From positions 382,936,760 through 383,000,759 of the forward strand of contig CM077116.1 of NCBI GenBank assembly GCA_039619475.1: 64,000 nt of DNA, given 5' to 3'. The translations under genes and the position numbers were made by a program. This document shows, one piece after another, positions 55,401-58,670 of this stretch (positions within the stretch are counted from its first letter, which is position 1; every line of letters starts with the position of its first letter). Under the pieces are notes generated by a model. The model saw only the letters and a program-made list of their open reading frames with translations, was not told the DNA's origin and searched no databases. Source of the stretch: Icerya purchasi (Eukaryota > Arthropoda > Insecta > Hemiptera > Monophlebidae).

Positions 55401-57502
55401 AGTGATTATTTTTAGGAATGTGCGTAATTTTTGACATTTCCGACAATGTACTAGTGTATTTGTTACAAAGTTAAAGAAACGTATGTAAGAGGTTTGACGA
55501 AGAAATCCCGACAAGCTTTGAAAATGTACGGGCATATATTATCCGGACCCGAAATTTCTTTTAGGTTTAAGTTTCTTCACCACTTCATTTATATCTATCT
55601 CCGTAACATTTTTCACACTATTATGCAACTAATCCCAAGCGAGAAGTCAGGAAAGTTCAAATGAAAATCGGATTTTTGTATATAGATGAAAAACGAGCTA
55701 CAAAAACGGATGCAACAGGCTGAAGAATATATAATGTCTGCCCTTCATACACAAAGGTACCGTTTCGCGTATTCGTCTATCTGCACGCTCATCGGAAAAT
55801 GGCCAAAATTGTTTCGAATCCGTCTTCAGTCTCTCATTTCTTTTGCACATTCTGTAGTTTGGTTTTTCGGTGGCCATTTTCAATTTCAGCTCTCTGCGGA
55901 GATTGTTAAAAATAGTTTTAAACGGCTCTGGCTGCTGCTGAGTTCTTTTATACTTTAATAATCGGTACCTTTTTTTTTTTTCTCTTGGCAAGTTTGTTAT
56001 CTCTTTAGTAATCCGGTAAGATGATATTTACTTTTACCTATTTTACTCCGTGCTACGGTTTTACCTGAAGTAATTTGTACTATCACACGAAAATAAGAAG
56101 GTCTAGCCTCATTTCTATTGTTAGATTCATACAATGGTGGTTGCCACTAAATTGCTTTAAACGTATATTGTACATCATTGTAAAGTCAGCTTTTTTATAA
56201 TTTTTTCGGAAAAATTCTTCATCGATTCGCGTCTTCACTCGTATTCTTGACCTGTTTTAGAATTATTGATTCAATATTTACACATAATGGAGAGGTCATT
56301 CATATCATTGTTTTGATGAAACAACGATTCTTCCTTTTCTATTTTAGTATTTCTTTTCGTTTGTATCAAGTTCTAGAGATACTGTGTACGTTACTGTAGA
56401 ATGGCGAATTGCAGATCTCCATTATTTCTATTAAATCACTGGTATTTCGATTGAAGGTCATTGAGGTCAAAAGGTAATTTGTTCACAAATGTTCAAGTCG
56501 CCAAGAATTAACGATCTACATTTAGTGCTTCAAGTATAGTCGCAAATTTTATTGCCAACTTAGTGTTTGGTGGATAGTAGAGTATTTCTAGTAATCAGTG
56601 CGTACGCTATACACTGTATACTTTAATCCGTATATGATTACATCATGTGTTTGTCATCTTTTCCGATGTTGAAAGATTTTTTAACTGCTACTCCTTCTCC
56701 GCACTTAGTTCTATTTAACGCGTAACCTTTATCTTTTCTATATAAATAACATACATCTAGTAGTTCATAAAAGATTAGCGGCAGCCAATTCATCAATTCC
56801 TGTTCCAAGTCCTCGTACATTTTGATAGAAATAAACTTTAAATCGCTTGAAAATTGATTCATTATGTATACATATTAACTATGGCGTAAATGAATCCTTT
56901 GGAATAGTTAAGAGAGAAGATAAAAAAAAGTCATAATAGTAAATGGTAAAAACAAATTGGACGGGGAGACTGCAAGAGGATAAAGAAAATGGGCGTAGTT
57001 AGCGGAATTGATCTTTGAGAGATGCGCGTACACGTACGAACACACCTAGTAATGTACATATGCGCATGCGCTTAATTATTATCTGTGAGGACACAAGTTC
57101 GAGACTTGTCTCGTTTCAGATCCGAATCGCTTCCAGGTTTATACCTAATCTGAAATTGAATTGGGTACCAGAGAAATTTGGGAAAGTAAAGGCAGCCGAG
57201 AGAAAGAAACTGGCCCCCCTACTCCGGAGAAGGAGAGAAAGCGGAAGATGAATTTAACAGTTGTCGAAGGTAATTCGTAAAATTTACGTTCGCGTTGCTC
57301 TTTCTACAATCATCAGAAAGTGATGAAAAGCTAACTTTTAATTGTAGAAAGTTTCATGATAATTTCTATGGTAGAACTATAATTTTCATTTCGATGTTGT
57401 ATAAAATTTTGTTTCAGATCAAAACTATCACGACGTCTGCTTACGTCACCGGTTCCGTTACAGCCTCCTCCATTTTTGGAAGAATCGGGGCATTCGCAAT
57501 AG
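2243..57502 (+). CDS. unc-104: Kinesin-3 motor unc-104/KIF1A, 3' part of gene, 24 exons joined
   Basis: Joined exons: 2243-2555, 3973-4017, 5134-5324, 6788-6902, 7120-7289, 7976-8160, 8343-8486 (optional), 23003-23140, 25180-25298, 25468-25620, 26017-26200, 28151-28241, 29604-29725, 33990-34141, 36454-36618, 38850-39073, 39733-39922, 42671-42894, 45830-46006, 46247-46326, 50796-51048, 51247-51383, 53315-53416, 57418-57502. Every junction is AG/GT with matching phase, and the total is 3759 nt, an exact multiple of three. The family is a plus-end-directed motor that carries synaptic and dense-core vesicle precursors along axons, using a C-terminal PH domain to bind phosphoinositide on the cargo. 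The part present is FHA, coiled coil, KIF1B-type region, stalk, DUF3694-type region and PH. About 490 residues of motor and neck should lie to the left, which would give roughly the usual 1,700-residue length. Assignment to unc-104 rather than the paralogous kinesin-73 or KIF1-like genes rests on block-by-block recall of insect unc-104. Confidence 0.96.
2556..3972. other. Intron 1 of the window
   Basis: Donor gtaatt, acceptor gattttag. It carries a LINE 3' end with a poly(A) run (about 2740-3238). The rest (3240-3972) has no coding or structural signal that I can see. Confidence 0.8.
2740..3238 (+). mobile_element. LINE 3' end (I/R1-like with RNase H), 5'-truncated, with poly(A) tail
   Basis: One frame around 2815-3140 reads as the region after RNase H in RNase H-bearing non-LTR elements: a block [12 protein letters not shown], a stretch like the usual hydrophobic-SP-C pattern, then [18 protein letters not shown], the decayed form of the Cys-His tail. 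It ends in a run of about 26 A at 3212-3237. The same block occurs at about 32760-33070 and 40420-40850 in the same orientation, so this is a dispersed family. Stops and substitutions make it non-functional. Confidence 0.65.
3973..4017 (+). CDS. unc-104: unc-104 exon 2: short linker exon
   Basis: A 45-nt exon coding [15 protein letters not shown] plus one base (phase 1 in and out). It continues the conserved HPEQ-A-R join after the FHA domain. Support is the acceptor gattttag, the donor gaag/gtaatt, and the fact that its phases join exon 1 to exon 3 exactly. The sequence itself is poorly conserved in the family, so this is the least certain of the short exons. Confidence 0.75.
4018..5133. other. 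Intron 2 with dispersed repeat copy
   Basis: Contains the repeat unit at 4855-5022 (its partner is at 52591-52757) and A-rich runs near 4525-4560. Nothing else is recognised. Acceptor atttaccag. Confidence 0.75.
4855..5022 (+). repeat. Dispersed repeat, copy 1
   Basis: Shares ordered blocks with 52591-52757 in direct orientation: gggactgc, then atcg-gataa, gattacaatcagtt, aagtg, then cctatatc/tctatatcgct, tacaaatag and gacgctcaga. No coding potential or terminal repeats are evident. It may be the flank or body of a SINE or MITE that I do not recognise. Confidence 0.6.
5134..5324 (+). CDS. unc-104: unc-104 exon 3: start of second coiled coil
   Basis: Window residues about 120-183. Begins DKDVSSAV, then [19 protein letters not shown], a block nearly invariant in kinesin-3, followed by a heptad-rich helix ([19 protein letters not shown]). 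The G of exon 2 plus AT here makes the Asp codon. Donor CGCAAG/gtgcgt, phase 0 out. Confidence 0.95.
5325..6787. other. Intron 3, no gene seen
   Basis: AT-rich intron. It holds a short (TTTCAA)n array at about 5658-5683. No element or exon is recognised. Acceptor tatacag. Confidence 0.7.
6788..6902 (+). CDS. unc-104: unc-104 exon 4: coiled-coil end
   Basis: Window residues 184-221: [20 protein letters not shown], then [18 protein letters not shown], a stretch I associate with insect unc-104. Phase 0 in, phase 1 out. The donor is G/gttggt, weaker than the other donors in the gene, but no better one keeps the frame. Confidence 0.92.
7120..7289 (+). CDS. unc-104: unc-104 exon 5: KIF1B-type region
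   Basis: Window residues 222-278. Reads [20 protein letters not shown], then [20 protein letters not shown] and [17 protein letters not shown], matching the conserved block of KIF1A/KIF1B/unc-104 (Pfam kinesin protein 1B region). Acceptor atcacag, donor AAG/gtaaat. Confidence 0.96.
7290..7975. other. Intron 5, no gene seen
   Basis: AT-rich intron with a standard acceptor (gtaatttttag). Nothing else recognised. Confidence 0.7.
7976..8160 (+). CDS. unc-104: unc-104 exon 6
   Basis: Window residues 279-339: [20 protein letters not shown], then an acidic variable loop ([12 protein letters not shown]), then [20 protein letters not shown] and EKLR. Phase 0 in, phase 2 out, so the last Arg codon is split AG/x. 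That x is supplied equally well by exon 7 (8343) or exon 8 (23003), both of which start with A. Confidence 0.95.
8343..8486 (+). CDS. unc-104: unc-104 exon 7: optional 48-codon cassette
   Basis: 144 nt, open throughout, phase 2 in and phase 2 out, acceptor tttatcgtag, donor TCCAG/gtgggt. Codes [17 protein letters not shown], then [19 protein letters not shown] and [13 protein letters not shown]. The first eight residues echo the start of exon 8 ([11 protein letters not shown]), but the rest does not match exon 8. Exon 8 alone carries the conserved [13 protein letters not shown] block, so inclusion of exon 7 as an extra 48-residue insert is more likely than strict mutual exclusion. Both give an open frame. 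Whether it is constitutive, cassette or exclusive cannot be decided from DNA. Confidence 0.72.
9312..9363 (+). repeat. 26-bp tandem duplication
   Basis: Two adjacent units (9312-9337 and 9338-9363) beginning gatagaatgc and ending atcgtgtt, differing at two positions. A partial third unit precedes them (aatcgtgttg). Confidence 0.85.
13490..13720 (-). mobile_element. Inverted copy of LINE 3' tail
   Basis: The reverse complement matches about 18520-18790: ttcagttgtgtttta, atgcgaatatgtagtt, tcgattatgtttttt, the pyrimidine run ending ccttctttctttagctga, then gttataaatatgtgat and cgcttgctaatata. It carries no coding part, so it is a 5'-truncated insertion in the opposite orientation to the 15.85-18.79 kb copy. 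Confidence 0.75.
13782..14036 (+). mobile_element. tRNA-derived SINE, copy 1 (most complete)
   Basis: A box-A-like tagcctagtag (13790-13800) and box-B-like ggttcgagact (13834-13844) lie 44 bp apart, as in a tRNA gene. A tRNA-unrelated body follows (ccagcctgaaat, agagaaatgtgggaaag, gatccattaggcttgg). The body recurs at 23518-23690, 57090-57245 and, inverted, 60838-61047. Transcription would use RNA polymerase III, with mobility dependent on a LINE partner. No oligo-A or short-repeat tail is clear. Confidence 0.85.
14076..14703. repeat. Fold-back element (imperfect palindrome, about 220-bp arms)
   Basis: The left arm (14076-14301) pairs with the reverse complement of the right arm (14488-14703). 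Shared landmarks are acattagt, cgttaac-cgggaata, attttatataaag, tttaacaa and aaaccatttatatacct. A tighter nested inverted repeat sits inside: 14253-14286 against 14350-14383, with only about two mismatches. No open frame. Confidence 0.8.
14973..14996 (+). repeat. (CAG)8 microsatellite
   Basis: Eight uninterrupted CAG units within the intron, preceded at about 14802 by a shorter imperfect CAG/TAG run. No coding frame is supported here. Confidence 0.95.
15850..18790 (+). mobile_element. Decayed Jockey/CR1-like non-LTR retrotransposon
   Basis: Coding scars follow the family order: an ORF1 CCHC-type zinc-knuckle remnant near 15890-15960 ([20 protein letters not shown]); endonuclease near 16420-16480 ([14 protein letters not shown]); RT fingers near 17575-17690 ([18 protein letters not shown]) and 17790-17905 ([10 protein letters not shown], then [16 protein letters not shown]); and the post-catalytic block [16 protein letters not shown] near 18215-18260. 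The catalytic YxDD segment appears deleted between about 17930 and 18050. A 3' UTR-like tail (18300-18790) matches the inverted copy at 13490-13720. Many stops and frameshifts mean it is dead. The clade is my inference from motif style. Confidence 0.78.
16679..17071. repeat. (TA)n and poly(A) tracts inside the LINE
   Basis: A short (TA)n run at about 16680-16698 and an uninterrupted poly(A) run at about 17043-17070 interrupt the element between its endonuclease and RT scars. The poly(A) could be the tail of a small nested insertion, but I could not find its 5' end. Confidence 0.6.
19024..19048 (+). repeat. (AAAT)n short array
   Basis: About six AAAT units following tttaaaaaat, the kind of simple tail left by some LINEs. 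It lies 230 bp beyond the recognised end of the 15.85-18.79 kb element, so the link is uncertain. Confidence 0.6.
21020..21040 (+). repeat. (TC)n microsatellite
   Basis: About ten TC units in intron sequence. Confidence 0.95.
21394..21775 (+). repeat. Interspersed 25-bp repeats plus GC-rich hairpins
   Basis: Four units like atgtcccaattttatgtaac start at about 21394, 21431, 21494 and 21545, unevenly spaced. About 140 bp later, in this AT-rich setting, come two tight stem-loops: 21711-21729 (8-bp stem caaggggc, loop aca) and 21733-21745 (5-bp stem ggcca, loop aag). A (TA)n run ends the block at 21750-21773. Hairpins beside short repeats and microsatellites resemble the ends of Helitron/Helentron-type or similar non-autonomous elements. 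I cannot name the family. Confidence 0.6.
23003..23140 (+). CDS. unc-104: unc-104 exon 8
   Basis: 138 nt, phase 2 in and out. Window residues 340-385: [20 protein letters not shown], then [19 protein letters not shown] and PWFRIIG. The [11 protein letters not shown] block is near-invariant in KIF1A/unc-104. Acceptor acggattag (weak pyrimidine tract), donor GGAAG/gtacgt. Confidence 0.95.
23141..25179. other. Intron 8 with SINE copy
   Basis: Holds a SINE copy at 23518-23690 and A-rich runs near 24117-24142. The remainder shows no element or exon that I can support. Acceptor tcttttcag. Confidence 0.75.
23518..23690 (+). mobile_element. tRNA-derived SINE, copy 2 (internally deleted)
   Basis: Keeps box A (tagcctagtag, 23521-23531) but runs almost at once into a box-B-like gggtttgagcct, so the middle of the tRNA-like head is deleted. 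The body matches copy 1 (gttaggtttagtatattgt near 23660-23680). Confidence 0.65.
25180..25298 (+). CDS. unc-104: unc-104 exon 9
   Basis: Window residues 386-425: [20 protein letters not shown], then [20 protein letters not shown]. Matches the conserved [11 protein letters not shown] block. Phase 2 in, phase 1 out (AGCG/gtacgt). Confidence 0.96.
25404..25445 (+). repeat. (TA)n microsatellite
   Basis: About twenty TA units in the short intron between exons 9 and 10, ending only some 20 bp before the acceptor of exon 10. Length changes here would alter the branch-point and pyrimidine-tract region. Confidence 0.95.
25468..25620 (+). CDS. unc-104: unc-104 exon 10
   Basis: 153 nt, phase 1 in and out. 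Window residues 426-476: [20 protein letters not shown], then a variable acidic segment ending [12 protein letters not shown]. The GVRQSAKI piece matches kinesin-3 (GVRQSGTAKI in vertebrates). Acceptor ttaacag, donor CAGG/gttagt. Confidence 0.9.
26017..26200 (+). CDS. unc-104: unc-104 exon 11
   Basis: Window residues 477-537. An acidic low-complexity start ([20 protein letters not shown], then DEDEEL) leads into [20 protein letters not shown] and DVFCQF, the conserved C2-like strand block. Phase 1 in, phase 2 out; the last codon AA/T is completed by exon 12 to Asn. Acceptor taaatag is weak. Confidence 0.94.
26208..26288 (+). repeat. (ACATAT/CATACA)n array next to splice donor
   Basis: Imperfect hexamer array starting within 10 bp of the exon 11 donor. 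Confidence 0.9.
26725..26822. repeat. GC-richer patch followed by (TA)n
   Basis: gctgagtgagcgaagcgatc and tagcgagc lie in an otherwise AT-rich intron and run into a (TA)n stretch. The arrangement is similar to the hairpin-plus-(TA)n block at 21711-21773, but the sequence differs. Confidence 0.4.
28151..28241 (+). CDS. unc-104: unc-104 exon 12
   Basis: Window residues 538-568: [20 protein letters not shown] then [11 protein letters not shown]. Conserved [11 protein letters not shown] and GFYHVQN. Phase 2 in, 0 out; donor AAC/gtaagc is strong. Confidence 0.96.
28242..29603. other. Intron 12, no gene seen
   Basis: Very AT-rich with several T runs (for example 28370-28386 and 28780-28797). A fragment near 29107-29134 (aatgtc-ctaaatgtctcaattttaa) weakly resembles the repeats at 21.4 kb. 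No exon is recognised. Confidence 0.65.
29604..29725 (+). CDS. unc-104: unc-104 exon 13
   Basis: Window residues 569-608: [20 protein letters not shown] then [20 protein letters not shown]. Matches SFIEYxKxxPIxFxxFGHYQ of the family. Phase 0 in, 2 out (TT/gtaagt). Confidence 0.95.
31250..33075 (+). mobile_element. Decayed LINE fragment (RT end, RNase H, Cys-His tail)
   Basis: Scars in order: an RT palm remnant near 31390-31425 (FNFCLFADV, one Asp of FADD lost); the piece [16 protein letters not shown] near 31500-31560; RNase H near 32400-32590 ([12 protein letters not shown], then [18 protein letters not shown], the decayed WxPSHxGIxGNExAD motif); and the tail [11 protein letters not shown] with HIFFKCSS near 32795-32945. 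The order RT, RNase H, tail is that of I/R1-type non-LTR elements. Shares its 3' part with 2740-3238 and 40350-40850. Confidence 0.72.
32010..32031 (+). repeat. (TA)n microsatellite
   Basis: About eleven TA units inside the LINE relic, between the RT and RNase H scars. Confidence 0.9.
33990..34141 (+). CDS. unc-104: unc-104 exon 14
   Basis: Window residues 609-659: [30 protein letters not shown], then [15 protein letters not shown]. Insect unc-104 has the same Pro-rich [10 protein letters not shown] stretch before the conserved LVWFEICEL. Phase 2 in, 1 out. Confidence 0.96.
34142..36453. other. Intron 14 with mariner relic
   Basis: (ATT)n at about 34178-34195, mariner-like element at 34834-35673, T-rich stretch near 36349-36367 before the acceptor tcgaatag. 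The rest is unremarkable. Confidence 0.75.
34834..35673 (-). mobile_element. Mariner-like element, internally deleted
   Basis: About 30-bp terminal inverted repeats: the left begins tacgagagttg, the right (reverse complement) tacgacggggtg, and both end taaagactgacac, with TA at each end as expected for target-site duplication. Minus-strand scars match mariner transposase: [15 protein letters not shown] near 35490-35450, and [19 protein letters not shown] followed by [10 protein letters not shown] near 35220-35135. At about 840 bp it is shorter than a full 1.3 kb mariner, lacks the N-terminal part and has stops. Confidence 0.82.
36454..36618 (+). CDS. unc-104: unc-104 exon 15
   Basis: Window residues 660-714: [40 protein letters not shown], then [11 protein letters not shown]. 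Near-identical to the insect family. Phase 1 in, 1 out (GTTG/gtgcgt). Confidence 0.97.
36619..38849. other. Intron 15, no gene seen
   Basis: AT-rich, with a C run at 38503-38512 and a (T)n run near 38437. I recognise no exon or element. Acceptor catatgtag. Confidence 0.65.
38850..39073 (+). CDS. unc-104: unc-104 exon 16: DUF3694-type region begins
   Basis: Window residues 715-789: [55 protein letters not shown] and ITISAYLD. These match the conserved [18 protein letters not shown] block. Phase 1 in, 0 out (GAC/gtacgt). Confidence 0.97.
39074..39732. other. Intron 16, no gene seen
   Basis: Nothing recognised apart from the acceptor attttgtag. Confidence 0.65.
39733..39922 (+). CDS. unc-104: unc-104 exon 17
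   Basis: Window residues 790-852: [34 protein letters not shown], then [20 protein letters not shown]. Phase 0 in, 1 out. The chosen donor (CCAG/gtacct at 39923) keeps the conserved GSPG. A second GT nine bases upstream (39914, GCAG/gtagtc) would give the same phase and drop three residues. Confidence 0.95.
40350..40850 (+). mobile_element. LINE 3' end with poly(A), same family as 2.74 kb copy
   Basis: Block [12 protein letters not shown] near 40440-40480 and QPYFFKCP near 40585-40610, with the same spacing as the copies at 2815-3140 and 32760-33070. Ends in about 17 A at 40830-40846. Strongly decayed. Confidence 0.65.
40894..41127. repeat. Near-perfect palindrome, about 110-bp arms, 10-bp spacer
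   Basis: The left arm 40894-41004 is the reverse complement of 41015-41127 with very few mismatches in the inner 95 bp. Landmarks on the right arm are actatgaagatggataca, attatccgaaactagtc, ttttattaaataaataat and tttaaagtgtgttatat. The spacer is taatgacaac. No open frame. It could be a fold-back transposon, or an inverted duplication of a LINE 3' UTR. Confidence 0.88.
42671..42894 (+). CDS. unc-104: unc-104 exon 18: DUF3694-type region end
   Basis: Window residues 853-927: [40 protein letters not shown], then [20 protein letters not shown] and [15 protein letters not shown]. Very highly conserved block. Phase 1 in, 0 out. Confidence 0.97.
42895..45829. other. Intron 18 with mariner relic
   Basis: (TA)n-rich stretch at 43150-43195, mariner-like relic at 44863-45744. 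43200-44860 shows no supported feature. Acceptor acggtatag lacks a strong pyrimidine tract. Confidence 0.75.
44863..45744 (-). mobile_element. Mariner-like element, second lineage, truncated
   Basis: The minus strand carries [16 protein letters not shown] near 45515-45465, [14 protein letters not shown] near 45280-45240 (first catalytic Asp region), and a decayed [12 protein letters not shown] near 44935-44900 (family HPPYSPDLAPCDF). The ends show related termini (tacgtgagttgttcaa on the left, cgtaacagttgttta in reverse complement on the right). About 880 bp, several stops. It differs from the 34.8 kb element, so there are two lineages. Confidence 0.75.
45830..46006 (+). CDS. unc-104: unc-104 exon 19: linker before PH domain
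   Basis: Window residues 928-986: [20 protein letters not shown], then [20 protein letters not shown] and RLPSK. The ER-E-A-K-KLIQGR helix matches the family. Phase 0 in and out (177 nt). A good internal donor (CAG/gtatat at 45920) also falls in phase 0. Confidence 0.92.
46247..46326 (+). CDS. unc-104: unc-104 exon 20
   Basis: Window residues 987-1012: [20 protein letters not shown] then TVSSGQ. Ser/Asp-rich segment like the DLSPSED part of other unc-104 proteins. Phase 0 in, 2 out; GA plus T from exon 21 gives Asp. Confidence 0.88.
47330..48330 (-). mobile_element. LINE relic: endonuclease domain and upstream region
   Basis: The minus strand reads [20 protein letters not shown] then [20 protein letters not shown] (47510-47340), the GDFN and G-x-RN-x-G-x-x-L motifs of the APE-type endonuclease in non-LTR elements. 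A frameshifted upstream piece is [12 protein letters not shown] (47650-47600). A Gln-rich stretch lies further upstream (near 48130) and may be ORF1 or 5' UTR. The limits are approximate. Confidence 0.7.
48851..50420 (+). mobile_element. Tc1-like transposon, decayed
   Basis: Inverted terminal repeats share actcacaaaattattcata (left 48855-48873, right reverse-complemented near 50399-50416); the left end starts cagtgactcac, as in many Tc1 relatives. About 1.57 kb, the usual Tc1 length. Transposase scars on the + strand: a helix-turn-helix part near 49255-49450 ([29 protein letters not shown]), the first catalytic region FIDKCKF (about 49690), [16 protein letters not shown] (49740), and the last Asp-Glu region [18 protein letters not shown] (49990-50040). 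Many stops. Confidence 0.88.
50796..51048 (+). CDS. unc-104: unc-104 exon 21: PH domain begins
   Basis: Window residues 1013-1097. A Ser/Asn-rich start ([20 protein letters not shown]) leads to [20 protein letters not shown] and then NGWKKRWL, the first strands of the PH domain with the K-G-Y-L and W-x-x-RW residues. The exon starts with T completing a GAT codon. The ATG at 50842 is internal Met, not a start. Donor TTG/gtaagt. Confidence 0.95.
51247..51383 (+). CDS. unc-104: unc-104 exon 22: PH domain middle
   Basis: Window residues 1098-1142: [52 protein letters not shown] and [11 protein letters not shown] are diagnostic. Phase 0 in, 2 out. The preceding intron is only 198 nt, and an open frame runs through part of it without encoding family sequence. 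Confidence 0.97.
51654..52121 (+). mobile_element. LINE reverse-transcriptase fragment, open for 155 codons
   Basis: Reads [58 protein letters not shown] and [21 protein letters not shown] block A (FVDxxxAFD) and block B (GLPQGSxLSPxLFN). It stops before the (F/Y)ADD block. An A-rich stretch (51563-51608) lies just upstream. Motif style fits the I/R1-type family seen at 31.3-33.1 kb, but the two pieces do not overlap, so shared identity is inferred. Unusually well preserved compared with the other LINE relics here. Confidence 0.85.
52591..52757 (+). repeat. Dispersed repeat, copy 2
   Basis: Partner of 4855-5022, same orientation; see that entry for the shared blocks. It lies in a different intron 47 kb away, so this is a dispersed rather than tandem repeat. 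Confidence 0.6.
53315..53416 (+). CDS. unc-104: unc-104 exon 23: PH domain C-terminal helix
   Basis: Window residues 1143-1176: [20 protein letters not shown] then [15 protein letters not shown]. The W in EWLYA is the invariant PH-helix Trp. Phase 2 in, 2 out (AG/gtacgt). Confidence 0.97.
54830..56865 (-). mobile_element. Decayed Jockey/CR1-like LINE, minus strand
   Basis: Reading right to left: endonuclease remnant near 56760-56660 ([20 protein letters not shown], the RxDR...GGGV type motif); RT fingers near 55440-55260 ([18 protein letters not shown], then [13 protein letters not shown]); block B as VPQGS (55009-54995) followed by ILGPF; and catalytic [10 protein letters not shown] (YTDD at 54918-54907; family YADD). 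Frameshifts and stops throughout. The motif style fits Jockey/CR1 elements. Ends are not defined. Confidence 0.78.
57090..57245 (+). mobile_element. tRNA-derived SINE, copy 3 (5'-truncated)
   Basis: Keeps the box-B-like agttcgagact (57096-57106) and the body (cagatccgaatcgcttccag, ttgggtaccagagaaat, gggaaagtaaaggcagccga). The box A half is lost. Confidence 0.78.
57418..57502 (+). CDS. unc-104: unc-104 terminal exon 24 with stop
   Basis: Window residues 1177-1204: [20 protein letters not shown] then LEESGHSQ and TAG at 57500-57502. RSKLSRR directly after the PH helix matches the end of KIF1A/KIF1B, and the phase (AG/A = Arg) fits exon 23. Acceptor tttgtttcag is strong. The Pro-rich tail after SRR is lineage-specific as far as I know. 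Confidence 0.9.
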
Positions 57503-58612
57503 TAATAATTAATTTTTACTTTTATTTATTAATTTTTACTATGTCGCTTTTTTAGCTTTTTATCGCTCTAGTTCTGTACGATATTTTTTTTATTTATATA
57601 TTTTTTTTTTTTTTTTTTAGTTTTTTCCTCTTGTGTTACCATACCTCGTATTGTGTAGGAAGTGTTCGTAATGAAGTCACTGTATTCACGTTTAGGCACT
57701 TTCGAAAAATAACGTATTACCCGGTGTAATTACTTATTCTTTTATTTTTACCGTAGTGATGTGTTTTGCGTAATTTTTCTTCGACAGTATTTTTACATGA
57801 AACCTAGTCTGCGAAGGAAAAAGAACTACCTCAGAAGCATCGTACTGCAAACGTATCGTTTTGTTGTTACAATAGTTCTGAAACGTGTGTATTGTAAAAG
57901 GTTGTGAAGATGTTTTTTCTAGTCATTTTGCGAGAGTTTTATTAAAAAAAATTAGAGTGAGACTTTATCGATTAAAATCAAACAACGCCGTTAGCTGCAA
58001 AATCTAAATGTAAAGAAACAAAGGTTCACTTACAAAATCGATTTTTAATTAATGTTATTCAAAATGCTTGAATTGTGCTCGTCTAGCGAAATATACCCAT
58101 TTCTTATCTGAAACGATCTGTGTATTATTATATGTAATTATTAAATGTAATTTTTCAATTATTAAAAATTTTACAATATTGTCGGTTCCGAATTTAATAG
58201 TGAAACGATTAAGACTGTACTATTACGTCGTGAGGAATTGTTATCGTGTTATAAAAGAGAAATGCATTGTTTAAGTAAATTGTTTGGCCTTATTATGTTC
58301 TTTAGCGTTGCGCATTTTAAAATGTTATTTTTTTTTTTTTTTTTGTTTTTTGTTTTGAAATCCTTCACTTTACAAAAAATAAACGTTTACACAAATAATT
58401 TATTAATAGCGCTTTTGGAATACTAGTGTAAAATCGAATATTCACAAACGTTACACCATTTAACAGGGTAGTAGAGAGTTACAAATAGTGAGGTAGTATT
58501 AATTTTTCTGCTTGTTGAGTAAGTTCGCTGCTTTTAGTGAAATACTTAAATATCTCACTCTAGTCATTATTATATATAAAGTAGATAATTTTTGTTATTA
58601 TTTTTTTAATTT

Positions 58613-58638
58613 ATACATACATACATACATACATACAT

Positions 58639-58669
<31 letters not shown>

Positions 58670-58670
58670 C
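58613..58670 (+). repeat. (ATAC)n followed by (TA)n
   Basis: About seven ATAC units, then about eleven TA units. Confidence 0.95.

Larger units (their letters stand above)
53417..57417. other. Intron 23 (4.0 kb) with LINE and SINE relics
   Basis: 53417-54800 shows nothing named. Minus-strand LINE relic at about 54830-56865. SINE copy 3 at 57090-57245, only about 170 bp before the acceptor ttgtttcag of the last exon. Confidence 0.78.
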
